Below are positions 21,035 to 28,232 of a stretch of DNA of 30,900 nucleotides, one piece after another; position 1 is the stretch's first letter, and every line of letters begins with the position of its first letter. The notes beneath the pieces were generated by a model, which searched no databases, had not been told where the DNA came from, and saw only the letters and a program-made list of their open reading frames with translations. This DNA is from a virus. The position numbers and the translations under genes were made by a program. Where the stretch lies: positions 1 to 30,900 of the IMG/VR virus record IMGVR_UViG_3300033143_000669; one strand, 5' to 3'.

Positions 21035-23098
21035 ATGAATGAAGTAATAGAACTACCAACGGATTACCAGAACTTTATTGCTCTGTCTCGATACGCCCGT
21101 TGGATAGAAGCATTAAAGCGTAGAGAGACCTGGGATGAAACTGTTAACCGAGTAAGAGATTACTGGTGTGCAAAGTTCCCAGAACATACAAAGGTACTAC
21201 ACTTTATCTTTCAGGAAGTAAAGAAGACAGAGATAATGCCTAGTATGCGTACTATGATGTCTGCTGGAATACCACTTGACCGTGACAATGTAGCTGGCTT
21301 TAACTGTGCATACGTTGCTGCTGATTATCCTCGTGTATTTGATGAGATACTTTATATTCTCATGTGTGGTACTGGTGATGGCTTTTCAGTTCGCAGAAAA
21401 TATACAAACAAATTACCGGAAGTAGCTGAGTCATTTTACGATACAGACACAACCATTGTCGTTGCTGATAGCAAGATAGGTTGGGCCAAGTCTTACCGTG
21501 AGCTAGTTGCTATGCTGTATCAAGGCCAGGTTCCTAAGTGGGACATATCCAGGGTACGTGCTGCCGGTGAACGATTAAAGACCTTTGGTGGTCGAGCTAG
21601 TGGGCCTGACCCATTAGTAGATTTATTTAAGCATACTGTTAACGCCTTCCGTAGATTCGCTGGACAGAAACTACCCTCTATTGTCGTACATGATTTAATC
21701 TGTAAGGTAGCTGAGATTGTTGTTGTTGGTGGTGTTCGTAGAAGTGCATTAATATCTTTATCTGACCGTGACGACCCTTACATGCGAACTGCTAAGAGTC
21801 CGTTTAATACTGTTGAGTATACTTTGCTGGGCCATACAAAAGAAGGCGACAAACGTGCTTACTCAGTGATAGTAGATGATGCCCCATATGGTGAGCGTAG
21901 TCTGTTACTTGAGCTAGACGATTGGGAAAGTGAGCAGTTGCAACGTGACCATACCATTAACTGGTATCATGTACATCCAGAACGGTCTTTAGCAAATAAC
22001 TCGATTAGTTACGATACTAAACCAACACCTCCTGAATTCATGGAAGAGTGGTTAGCTCTAATGAAGTCCGGTAGTGGTGAGCGTGGTATCTTTAATGAAG
22101 AAGCTGCAAACCGGTTCGTACCTACCAGACGCAAAGAAGCATCTGGCGACCAAGAGTACGGCTGTAATCCATGTTCTGAAATATTACTACGTTCTAAACA
22201 GTTCTGTAACTTGTCTGAAGTTGTTATTAAATCTTATGATACAAAGGAAACTATCTTTGAGAAGATTCGTAAAGCAACTATAATAGGTACTCTTCAGGCT
22301 ACCTTGACCAACTTCCGCTACCTATCTAAGAAGTGGCGAGATAATACTGAAGAAGAAGCACTACTTGGTGTTTCAATGACTGGTATAATGGATAACCCAT
22401 TTACTGCAAACATGACGGATGAGAGGCTAGATGAATTTCTTGAAGAGTGTACTAAATTTGCTGTTGAAGTTAATGCTGAGTGGGCTAAGAAGCTTGGGAT
22501 TAACCAGGCTGCTGCTATTACTTGTGTTAAGCCTAGTGGTACTGTGTCCCAACTGGTGGACTCTGCCTCTGGTATTCATACTCGTTATTCACCTTATTAT
22601 ATTCGGACGGTACGGGCTGATAAGAAGGACCCATTAGCATTAATGATGGTCGATGCAGGTTTCCCTGTTGAAGACGATGTAATGAAACCGACTACTGGGT
22701 ATGTATTCTCGTTCCCTATTGAGGCACCTAAAGACTCTGTGTTCCGTGATGACCTGGATGTTATTCAACAACTGGAACTGTGGAAGCTTTATCAAGTGCA
22801 CTACACAGAGCACAAACCTTCAGTAACAGTTTATGTTAAAGAAGAAGAGTGGATACGATGTGGTAACTGGGTATATGATAACTTCGATATGTTATCTGGA
22901 ATCAGCTTCCTACCTCACAGTGACCACTCATATAAGCAAGCACCTTATCAGGAAATAACTGAAGAGGAATATCATGCAGCTGTTGCAGTAATGCCGACAG
23001 ATGTTGACTGGTCTTTGCTAGGTAATTATGAACAAGAGGACAATACAGAAACTATGCAGACACTTGCATGTTCTGGAACTTCTTGTGAGTTAGCCTAG
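21035..23098 (+). CDS. nrdJ: Adenosylcobalamin-dependent (class II) ribonucleotide reductase, monomeric RTPR type
   Basis: A 687-residue enzyme that makes deoxyribonucleotides using vitamin B12. Active site NPCSEI (Asn 378, thiyl Cys 380, Glu 382) and Cys 391 in FCNL keep the 11-residue spacing of Lactobacillus RTPR Cys 408/419. Cys 91 in FNCAYV is the reducing partner. The substrate loop VKPSGTVSQLVDSASGIH near 496-513 is present. The C-terminus has the CxxxxC reducing pair (Cys 679, Cys 684). Class II reductases depend on host cobalamin and are common in marine podophages. No separate small subunit or thioredoxin gene is in the window. Confidence 0.92.
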   Translation: MNEVIELPTDYQNFIALSRYARWIEALKRRETWDETVNRVRDYWCAKFPEHTKVLHFIFQEVKKTEIMPSMRTMMSAGIPLDRDNVAGFNCAYVAADYPRVFDEILYILMCGTGDGFSVRRKYTNKLPEVAESFYDTDTTIVVADSKIGWAKSYRELVAMLYQGQVPKWDISRVRAAGERLKTFGGRASGPDPLVDLFKHTVNAFRRFAGQKLPSIVVHDLICKVAEIVVVGGVRRSALISLSDRDDPYMRTAKSPFNTVEYTLLGHTKEGDKRAYSVIVDDAPYGERSLLLELDDWESEQLQRDHTINWYHVHPERSLANNSISYDTKPTPPEFMEEWLALMKSGSGERGIFNEEAANRFVPTRRKEASGDQEYGCNPCSEILLRSKQFCNLSEVVIKSYDTKETIFEKIRKATIIGTLQATLTNFRYLSKKWRDNTEEEALLGVSMTGIMDNPFTANMTDERLDEFLEECTKFAVEVNAEWAKKLGINQAAAITCVKPSGTVSQLVDSASGIHTRYSPYYIRTVRADKKDPLALMMVDAGFPVEDDVMKPTTGYVFSFPIEAPKDSVFRDDLDVIQQLELWKLYQVHYTEHKPSVTVYVKEEEWIRCGNWVYDNFDMLSGISFLPHSDHSYKQAPYQEITEEEYHAAVAVMPTDVDWSLLGNYEQEDNTETMQTLACSGTSCELA

Positions 23099-23099
23099 T

Positions 23100-23201
23100 A
23101 TGTGTAAAAAGGTGTCACCACGCAGGATGATAATGGCCTGTATATTACTTGCAGGTTTACTATCCCCGCAGGTGGCACTACTATTAATATTACTTTTGTA
23201 G
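23100..23201 (+). CDS. Small hydrophobic peptide, 33 aa
   Basis: The ATG follows the reductase stop by one base, with GAG in the upstream gene as a poor ribosome binding site, so it would be coupled. Basic start (MCKKVSPRRM) followed by an unbroken hydrophobic helix (ACILLAGLLSPQVALLLILL) fits a single-span or signal-anchor peptide. Possible chance frame. Confidence 0.4.
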   Translation: MCKKVSPRRMIMACILLAGLLSPQVALLLILLL

Positions 23202-23543
23202 GAACTTACCCGACTAAGTTCTAACAGTGATAGCCGTACACTTAAAATATACGGGATGGTGTGATGAAGTAACCATACAGTGAGGAATTAACCTTGTTAA
23301 GTCGTAACAACGACAACTGAATATACAGTCTAGGTGCTGCTAAATCATCAAGTCCACGCGCAGGACTCTAAATAAAGCAACCAGCTGATAAGACCTGGCA
23401 CACGTACATACCGTGAACACTACTATCATGAACCGACAAGATTCGGGTTAGGGTGATGAACTTCCTATACGTCCTCAAGACGAACAAAACCATCCCCGAA
23501 AGGGTACTAACTATAACTTCCTATTATAACGGAGAGAAATATT
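23202..23543 (+). ncRNA. Structured non-coding block 6 upstream of the SSB gene
   Basis: No gene seen. Stems: GAACTT/AAGTTC near 23203-23222, CCGTA/TACGG near 23234-23254, GTCGT-aaca-ACGAC near 23302-23315, AGTCC/GGACT near 23350-23367, CCAG/CTGG near 23381-23398 and CGTC/GACG near 23470-23482. A long-range 8-bp pairing joins GGGATGGT 23253-23260 and ACCATCCC 23489-23496, competing with a local ATGGT/ACCAT hairpin. It ends in an AT-rich leader with CGGAGAG for the gene at 23544. Same character as blocks 1-5. Confidence 0.5.
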
Positions 23544-24230
23544 ATGGCTGAAGCCAAAAAGAAAGAAAGCAACCTCAAGACAGCAAAGAACGTAATCTTT
23601 GTATACTCATCTTGTACTCATCCACAGAAGCAACTTAACCAGGATAACAAGCCAGCAATGTCTGACAATCCTCTGGAGTTTCATGGTTATGAGATTAAGA
23701 TTCTGGTAACGGAATCCTACTTCAAGCAACTGAAGAAAGCATTTAAAGGTGCTAAGAACTTTCCTAATGTGAAAGAGTTTACTCCTGATGAAGTAGTTGA
23801 GAAGTTTGAACTTGACGAGCCTGATGAAGATATGGTTCTCATCAAGTTCACACAAGGCTGCATGTACGGACCGAAAGGTAACCGTAAAGAGTCTCGTCCG
23901 GTTGGCTTGATTGGTTGTAAGAAGACCAAGAATGCTAATGGTGTTGCTTACTTTGATAACAACGGTATGGTAATTGCCCCTGACACATCTATCGGTAACG
24001 GTACGAAAGGTCACTTGCAGTTCAATCCTGTAGAGAATGCTCATGGCTTATACCTATACCCGACTGCTGTTTGTGTAACAGAACTTGTTGAGTACGTAGC
24101 TGCTACGAGCACATGCGACGAAGATGCATTTGGTGTTGAAGAAGTTGAAGGCGAAGAACCAGAATCTGGTGACGACGATGCTAACTTTGATAGCGATGGT
24201 GATGACCAATTTACTGACCCACAATTCTAA
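23544..24230 (+). CDS. Single-stranded DNA-binding protein, T7 gp2.5-like
   Basis: A 228-residue protein with a predicted OB-fold body (FHGYEIKILVTESYFKQL; MVLIKFTQGCMYGPKGNRKE) and a long acidic tail of about 45 residues ending DQFTDPQF. An acidic tail with terminal Phe is the hallmark of gp2.5-type SSBs, where it contacts polymerase and helicase. It coats single strands at the fork. Identification rests on tail, size and neighbourhood, since the OB fold is poorly conserved. Strong CGGAGAG ribosome binding site and its own terminator downstream suggest high expression. Confidence 0.75.
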   Translation: MAEAKKKESNLKTAKNVIFVYSSCTHPQKQLNQDNKPAMSDNPLEFHGYEIKILVTESYFKQLKKAFKGAKNFPNVKEFTPDEVVEKFELDEPDEDMVLIKFTQGCMYGPKGNRKESRPVGLIGCKKTKNANGVAYFDNNGMVIAPDTSIGNGTKGHLQFNPVENAHGLYLYPTAVCVTELVEYVAATSTCDEDAFGVEEVEGEEPESGDDDANFDSDGDDQFTDPQF

Positions 24231-24249
24231 GTTGTACATAAAATAGCTC

Positions 24250-24268
24250 TGTTCATAAATCATGAACA
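24250..24268 (+). other. Small 7-bp hairpin downstream of SSB gene
   Basis: TGTTCAT-aaatc-ATGAACA, perfect. No T run follows. It may be a 3' stability or processing hairpin. Confidence 0.5.
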
Positions 24269-24286
24269 AAGTTAATATGTGAACAA

Positions 24287-24342
24287 GAAGCCTGTCCTTT
24301 ATACGCCTATATAAGGCCTTAATGGGATGGGCTTCTTTATTT
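24287..24342 (+). terminator. Intrinsic terminator downstream of SSB
   Basis: GAAGCC 24287-24292 pairs with GGCTTC 24330-24335, then TCC with GGA across a TG/TG internal loop, the same design as the hairpin at 4330. TTTATTT follows. An inner CCTTTATA/TATATAAGG stem is possible. Confidence 0.7.
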
Positions 24343-24352
24343 GGAGAAGAAT

Positions 24353-24541
24353 ATGAAGACTGTTTATATAATTAAAGGTAAGGTTACAGACACTACTGCA
24401 CATACCGAAGATTGTGTGCTAGGACAAACAGAGTGGCAGTTTAGTGACTCTGATACTAACCGTTCTTATTCAGCTGATTATTTAAATTTAGAGAAAGGTT
24501 TAATAGAATACTCTGGATGTATAATGATTTACAGGAGATAA
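24353..24541 (+). CDS. Hypothetical protein, 62 aa
   Basis: The ATG at 24353 follows TTGGAG; an in-frame TTG at 24341 is inside that site. A short, acidic, probably beta-rich protein (MKTVYIIKGKVTDTTAH). Function unknown; first gene after the SSB terminator. Confidence 0.6.
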   Translation: MKTVYIIKGKVTDTTAHTEDCVLGQTEWQFSDSDTNRSYSADYLNLEKGLIEYSGCIMIYRR

Positions 24542-24543
24542 AA

Positions 24544-24699
24544 ATGTCAGTTAAAAATAAAGAAAATACTGGAGCTTGGCTTACACACGTAGCTTACCAT
24601 GATGCTCTGGGTAAGTATGATGTCAGAGCCAACGATAAAAGGTATGGCCAGTCCTATAACCGTTGGATACGTTCGGAGGGTGGTCATGGAAGACTATGA
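24544..24699 (+). CDS. Hypothetical protein, 51 aa
   Basis: The ATG at 24544 has ACAGGAG at good spacing. A basic, polar protein with several aromatic residues (YGQSYNRWIRSEGGHGRL). Its end overlaps the exonuclease start by 14 bases. Function unknown. Confidence 0.55.
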   Translation: MSVKNKENTGAWLTHVAYHDALGKYDVRANDKRYGQSYNRWIRSEGGHGRL

Positions 24700-25579
24700 T
24701 GAAGGGTTTTTTACCAATTCGCTAGATGTGTTTGGTTCTGGAACTACTCTCAATGTTGACGGTGACATAGCTGTTTACAAACCCTGTTGTGTGTTCAATG
24801 AAGATTCTGACCATGACCGGTCTATGATAGCAAGAACCATTACAGGCTTTATTAATAAGCTTGTTGTGGATGCCAAGGCAGATGACTATCAGTGCTTCCT
24901 AACAACAAAGACTAACTTCCGTGATGACTTGGTTGATGACTATAAAGCCAACCGGTCAGATACAGAACGTCCAGTTAACTTAGCCTGGGCCAAACGCTGG
25001 GCTGTTGATAACCTCGAAAGCAATTTCCATCCTAAGATGGAAGCTGATGATTTACTCGGTGTACATATGAAGGATGATACTATTCTGTGGAGCCTAGATA
25101 AAGACTTACGTCAAATTCCTGGCAAGCATCTTGATGATGCGACTCGACAGATTGTAACTATTACTGAATATGGTACACTTAAGGACTTGGGTAAGAAAGC
25201 ATACTTTGATGGTATGATTGGTTTCTACTACCAGTTACTAGTTGGTGATGGCACTGACTGGATTGTTGGCTGTGGTAAACGCTTACCGGCACCTGGCACC
25301 AAGATGGGTACTAAGCGCAAAGGCATAGGCCACAAAGCAGCTTGTCAGATTGTATTGAAAGCTGCAATGAGAGAACCAGGTAATGCTAATATTGTGCGTG
25401 ACGCAGTTTATGCAGAGTACAAGAAATTACATGGTACGGACTGGATAACTCATCTTGAGACCCAGGCCCAGCTACTGTGGATGGTACGCGAACAGAAAGG
25501 TGAGCACATTAAGATGTGGACTTACGATGGTCGTGACCAATGGTTTGATTTACTCGAAGGAGTATTCTTACATGGATAG
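24686..25579 (+). CDS. 5'-3' exonuclease, T7 gp6 / FEN-like
   Basis: A 297-residue flap-endonuclease-family nuclease for primer removal and host DNA degradation. Metal-binding motifs: DGDIAVYK near the start, NFRDDLVDDYKANR, EADDLLG, WSLDKDLRQIPG, and GDGTDWIVGCG followed by a helix-hairpin-helix-like KGIGHKAA. The start at 24686 is chosen for its GGAGG at 7-base spacing; an upstream in-frame start at 24599 lies inside the previous gene. It is coupled to the endonuclease VII gene, whose ATG overlaps its end. Confidence 0.85.
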   Translation: MEDYDEGFFTNSLDVFGSGTTLNVDGDIAVYKPCCVFNEDSDHDRSMIARTITGFINKLVVDAKADDYQCFLTTKTNFRDDLVDDYKANRSDTERPVNLAWAKRWAVDNLESNFHPKMEADDLLGVHMKDDTILWSLDKDLRQIPGKHLDDATRQIVTITEYGTLKDLGKKAYFDGMIGFYYQLLVGDGTDWIVGCGKRLPAPGTKMGTKRKGIGHKAACQIVLKAAMREPGNANIVRDAVYAEYKKLHGTDWITHLETQAQLLWMVREQKGEHIKMWTYDGRDQWFDLLEGVFLHG

Positions 25580-25949
25580 ACAAATCACCACTCGTGAGAT
25601 ACCTATCATACGTAGTGAGAAGTCTGTTAAGCAACAGTACAGATGCCCTATCTGTTCTGGTTCGCTTGCAGTTGGTGTATCTGCACTTGACCATGACCAC
25701 CAGACAGGACTACTACGTTCTGTTCTCTGTGGCACTTGCAATCGTAATGAAGGCAAAGTGCTTAAGGCTATGGTGTATATGGCTAAGAAAACTCATCCTG
25801 TTTGGATGAACCCTGTACAATGGTTACGTAGGCTTGCTGACTACCTTGAATGGCACGAGCAAAATCCTAGTGAACTAATACACCCTACATTTGATGTAGT
25901 AAAGGGAAAACAGAAGCCCAAGAAAAGGGCTAGGAGAAAGAAAGTATGA
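25572..25949 (+). CDS. Recombination endonuclease VII-like HNH nuclease
   Basis: A 125-residue nuclease with CPICSG, LDHDHQTGLLRSVLC and GTCN: four zinc-binding cysteines around a His-rich active site as in phage endonuclease VII. It resolves branched DNA (Holliday junctions) before packaging. The C-terminus is strongly basic (KQKPKKRARRKKV). The ATG at 25572 lies within the exonuclease end, with CGAAGGAG upstream. ATGA overlap with the phosphoesterase. Confidence 0.85.
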   Translation: MDRQITTREIPIIRSEKSVKQQYRCPICSGSLAVGVSALDHDHQTGLLRSVLCGTCNRNEGKVLKAMVYMAKKTHPVWMNPVQWLRRLADYLEWHEQNPSELIHPTFDVVKGKQKPKKRARRKKV

Positions 25950-26719
25950 AGTTGACAAATGATATTGTTACAATAGCTGATACTCAGGTAACTCCACAAG
26001 CTCCTCTTGACCACATACACGCAGTAGCCAGATACATCTGGAAGCATAAGCCTCGTGTAGTTGTACATATTGGAGACCATTGGGACTTTGAATCACTAAG
26101 CTACTATGCATCTGCATTGGAAAAGGAAGGTCGTCGATTAAAAGACGATTTAATATCAGGTGCCAAGGCATTGGATATTATTAAGGACTACCTTGATATG
26201 AAGAATGACTCTTGTAAGCAGAAGGTGTACAAACCTGAGATGCACTTTGTTATGGGCAACCATGAGAATCGTCTCAACAGGTACATTGAATCGCATCCTG
26301 AGTTATCTGGCTTCATTGACCTCCGAGAGATGATTGAACGTGCTGGCTGGACTGTACATGAGTTCTTAGAACCTTACTGGTATGACAGCATCTGCTTTAA
26401 TCACTTTATGCCTAACCCAGAATCAGGTAGGCCTGTAGGTGGTTCAATCATGAACAAGATGAACAAGTTCCCACACTCGTTCGTTCATGGGCATCAACAG
26501 AAGTTTCAGTTTGAACGTAGACAGAACATGCAAGGTAAGCCACACTTTGGCGTATGTGCAGGTTCGTTCTATATACATGATGAAGCTTATCGTGGTGCTA
26601 ACAATACTGAGATACGTGGCTTTACACATTTTAAACACTTTGTTAATCGTTATGATTACAGTGACTATGATGTGGAATTTGTATCTCTCGAAAGACTATT
26701 GGCAGACTACTGTGAGTGA
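25946..26719 (+). CDS. Calcineurin-like metallophosphoesterase
   Basis: A 257-residue dimetal phosphoesterase: IADTQVTP (Asp 12; the usual DxH His is Gln 14), VHIGDHWDF, MGNHENRL and VHGHQQKF supply the metal ligands. Members act on nucleic acids, cyclic nucleotides or phosphoproteins, and the phage substrate is unknown. Its place between endonuclease VII and ligase suggests a role in DNA metabolism. Replacement of the first histidine by Gln may alter activity. Confidence 0.85.
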   Translation: MKLTNDIVTIADTQVTPQAPLDHIHAVARYIWKHKPRVVVHIGDHWDFESLSYYASALEKEGRRLKDDLISGAKALDIIKDYLDMKNDSCKQKVYKPEMHFVMGNHENRLNRYIESHPELSGFIDLREMIERAGWTVHEFLEPYWYDSICFNHFMPNPESGRPVGGSIMNKMNKFPHSFVHGHQQKFQFERRQNMQGKPHFGVCAGSFYIHDEAYRGANNTEIRGFTHFKHFVNRYDYSDYDVEFVSLERLLADYCE

Positions 26720-26927
26720 CCTGATAATCAATGACCTGTTGCTTAACCGGACAGAAGTAATTGAACAGGCTACTGAGACTGTCAATGATGTGATAGCAGT
26801 TATGCCACAGGACTTATCACCAGACGAGGAGAAAGTTTTCCTCACTAACTCTGGGCATGTCCTAAGCATGGCTGCTGTTATTATTAAAGAAATGATAGCT
26901 GCTAAGAAGCCAGCTGTCCTTAACTAA
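26712..26927 (+). CDS. Hypothetical protein, 71 aa (GTG start)
   Basis: A GTG at 26712 overlapping the phosphoesterase stop is the likely start, giving MSDLIINDLLLNRTEVIEQA...; a much longer in-frame reading from 26487 would lie over that gene. Helical with one moderately hydrophobic segment (VLSMAAVIIKEMIAA). No family recognised. Confidence 0.5.
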   Translation: MSDLIINDLLLNRTEVIEQATETVNDVIAVMPQDLSPDEEKVFLTNSGHVLSMAAVIIKEMIAAKKPAVLN

Positions 26928-26948
26928 CTTTACTCTATGGAGAATCCT

Positions 26949-27164
26949 ATGAGTTTATATAAAGCACACAATGAAGGCAAAGAGATAGGTGTAGCATGTG
27001 GTGAGTACCGAAGCTCTAAAGAAATCCAACTAAGAATGAGAAAAGGGTTGGTCAAAATTACAATAGCAGAGTCCGGAAAGGAACTTGCCAGTATTGATAT
27101 TGGTTTTAGATTCTTTTACTCTATGGCCTCTGAATTATTTAAAGCATTTTATGGAGAAGACTAA
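26949..27164 (+). CDS. Hypothetical protein, 71 aa
   Basis: The ATG at 26949 follows ATGGAGAATCCT with GGAG correctly spaced; the ATG at 26937 sits on that site. A mixed alpha/beta protein (GLVKITIAESGKELASIDIG). Stop overlaps the DNA ligase start (TAATG). Confidence 0.6.
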   Translation: MSLYKAHNEGKEIGVACGEYRSSKEIQLRMRKGLVKITIAESGKELASIDIGFRFFYSMASELFKAFYGED

Positions 27165-27940
27165 TGGCTAGACGTAAAGATTTTATTGGTGCAAGTACAT
27201 ACACTGGGCAGAAGCTTAGAGGTGCTTGCGAACTTAATTACAAAATTGATGGTGTACGAATCCTTCATCGTGAAGACAAACTCGTAACCAGGAACGATAA
27301 AGTACCTCCAGGTTTGGACATTGCTTTATCGACACTTGCTAAAGGCAAGATTAAATTATACGGTGACTGTGAAGTTTACAAAGGCTCGTTCTTTGCAAGC
27401 AACAGTCCCATGCAACGTCATGACCCTGAAGTAGATTGTATTGGTTATGATGATGTTTATCCTTTGGACTATACTGACCAAGAAGGTCATGAGCACACTG
27501 TTGATAAACGATTAAAGATAGGAGTATTCTGTGACCCAGCACCTGAAGTTATCCGTAAGCATTTACAAGACGCTCTGGACCTGGGTTATGAAGGCCTTGT
27601 TATACGTGCTGCTAATGGTAAGTGGTATCGTGTTAAGCCTGAGTATACTGCTGACGTTTACATTACTGGCTGGTTTGAGCAACTTAATACTGCCAAAGAA
27701 CCGAAAGGTCAACTTGGTGGCTTCGATACGAACTATGGTAAGGTTACTGCGTTCACTGAAGAGATGCGTCAAGAGCTTTGGGATAACCCTCAGCAATATG
27801 TGGGCCAGTTAATGGAAGTACAGTACAAAGAACTATATGATACTGGTTCGTTCCGGTACTGTGTTAAGTTCCTACGCTTCCGTACTGACAAAGACGAAGA
27901 AGCTTTCGATACGAAGGCTGGTGATATTGTCTCATGGTAG
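27164..27940 (+). CDS. ATP-dependent DNA ligase
   Basis: A 258-residue ligase sealing nicks. Motif I YKIDG (Lys 27 adenylylated), III-like YGDCEVYKG, IV YEGLVIR and V YRVKPEY are present, with a C-terminal OB-fold-like part containing GQLMEVQYKELYDTGSFR and FLRFRTDKDE. It is smaller than T7 ligase (359 residues) but has both core domains. It joins lagging-strand fragments after exonuclease action. It is separate from the RNA-ligase-like gene at 16306. Confidence 0.88.
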   Translation: MARRKDFIGASTYTGQKLRGACELNYKIDGVRILHREDKLVTRNDKVPPGLDIALSTLAKGKIKLYGDCEVYKGSFFASNSPMQRHDPEVDCIGYDDVYPLDYTDQEGHEHTVDKRLKIGVFCDPAPEVIRKHLQDALDLGYEGLVIRAANGKWYRVKPEYTADVYITGWFEQLNTAKEPKGQLGGFDTNYGKVTAFTEEMRQELWDNPQQYVGQLMEVQYKELYDTGSFRYCVKFLRFRTDKDEEAFDTKAGDIVSW

Positions 27941-28101
27941 TCATCTGCAAAGACGCAAGTGATGCACATGGCACAGGTAAGGGATTACTCACTGAAGGCA
28001 AAGAGTACTTAGTGTACGGTAGCCTTGGTGGGTACTATGATATTGTCTGTGATGATGGTAAGATGCGTACCAAAATGAAATGTAGGTTTAAGTTTAAGTA
28101 G
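27934..28101 (+). CDS. Hypothetical protein, 55 aa
   Basis: ATG overlaps the last codons of the ligase gene. Short, likely beta-barrel/SH3-like (GLLTEGKEYLVYGSLGGYYD) with a basic end (KCRFKFK). This pattern recurs in small phage proteins of unknown role that may bind nucleic acid. Confidence 0.55.
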   Translation: MVVICKDASDAHGTGKGLLTEGKEYLVYGSLGGYYDIVCDDGKMRTKMKCRFKFK

Positions 28102-28109
28102 GAGTTAAA

Positions 28110-28220
28110 ATGACTAAACTAGAAATTGTAAAGTTAATTGTAAGAGCACTACTGCTGTACTCTCGACAGCCACCTTGTACTCAAGAAGAATTTGAGAAGG
28201 AGCTTATGCGAGATTTATAA
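28110..28220 (+). CDS. Small hypothetical protein, 36 aa
   Basis: AGGAG upstream of the ATG at good spacing. One amphipathic-to-hydrophobic helix (LEIVKLIVRALLLYS) then an acidic tail. The frame is closed immediately before the RNA polymerase gene's leader. Confidence 0.5.
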   Translation: MTKLEIVKLIVRALLLYSRQPPCTQEEFEKELMRDL

Positions 28221-28232
28221 CTGGAGTTAAAA

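Noticed and set aside
24599-24685. N-terminal extension of the 5'-3' exonuclease
   Set aside because: The extension overlaps the preceding gene and lacks a ribosome binding site, whereas GGAGG precedes the ATG at 24686.
28141-28162. Reverse-strand copy of the 19-bp CTGTCGAGA element
   Set aside because: CTCTCGACAG at this place matches only part of the element and lies in coding sequence, so chance is likely.
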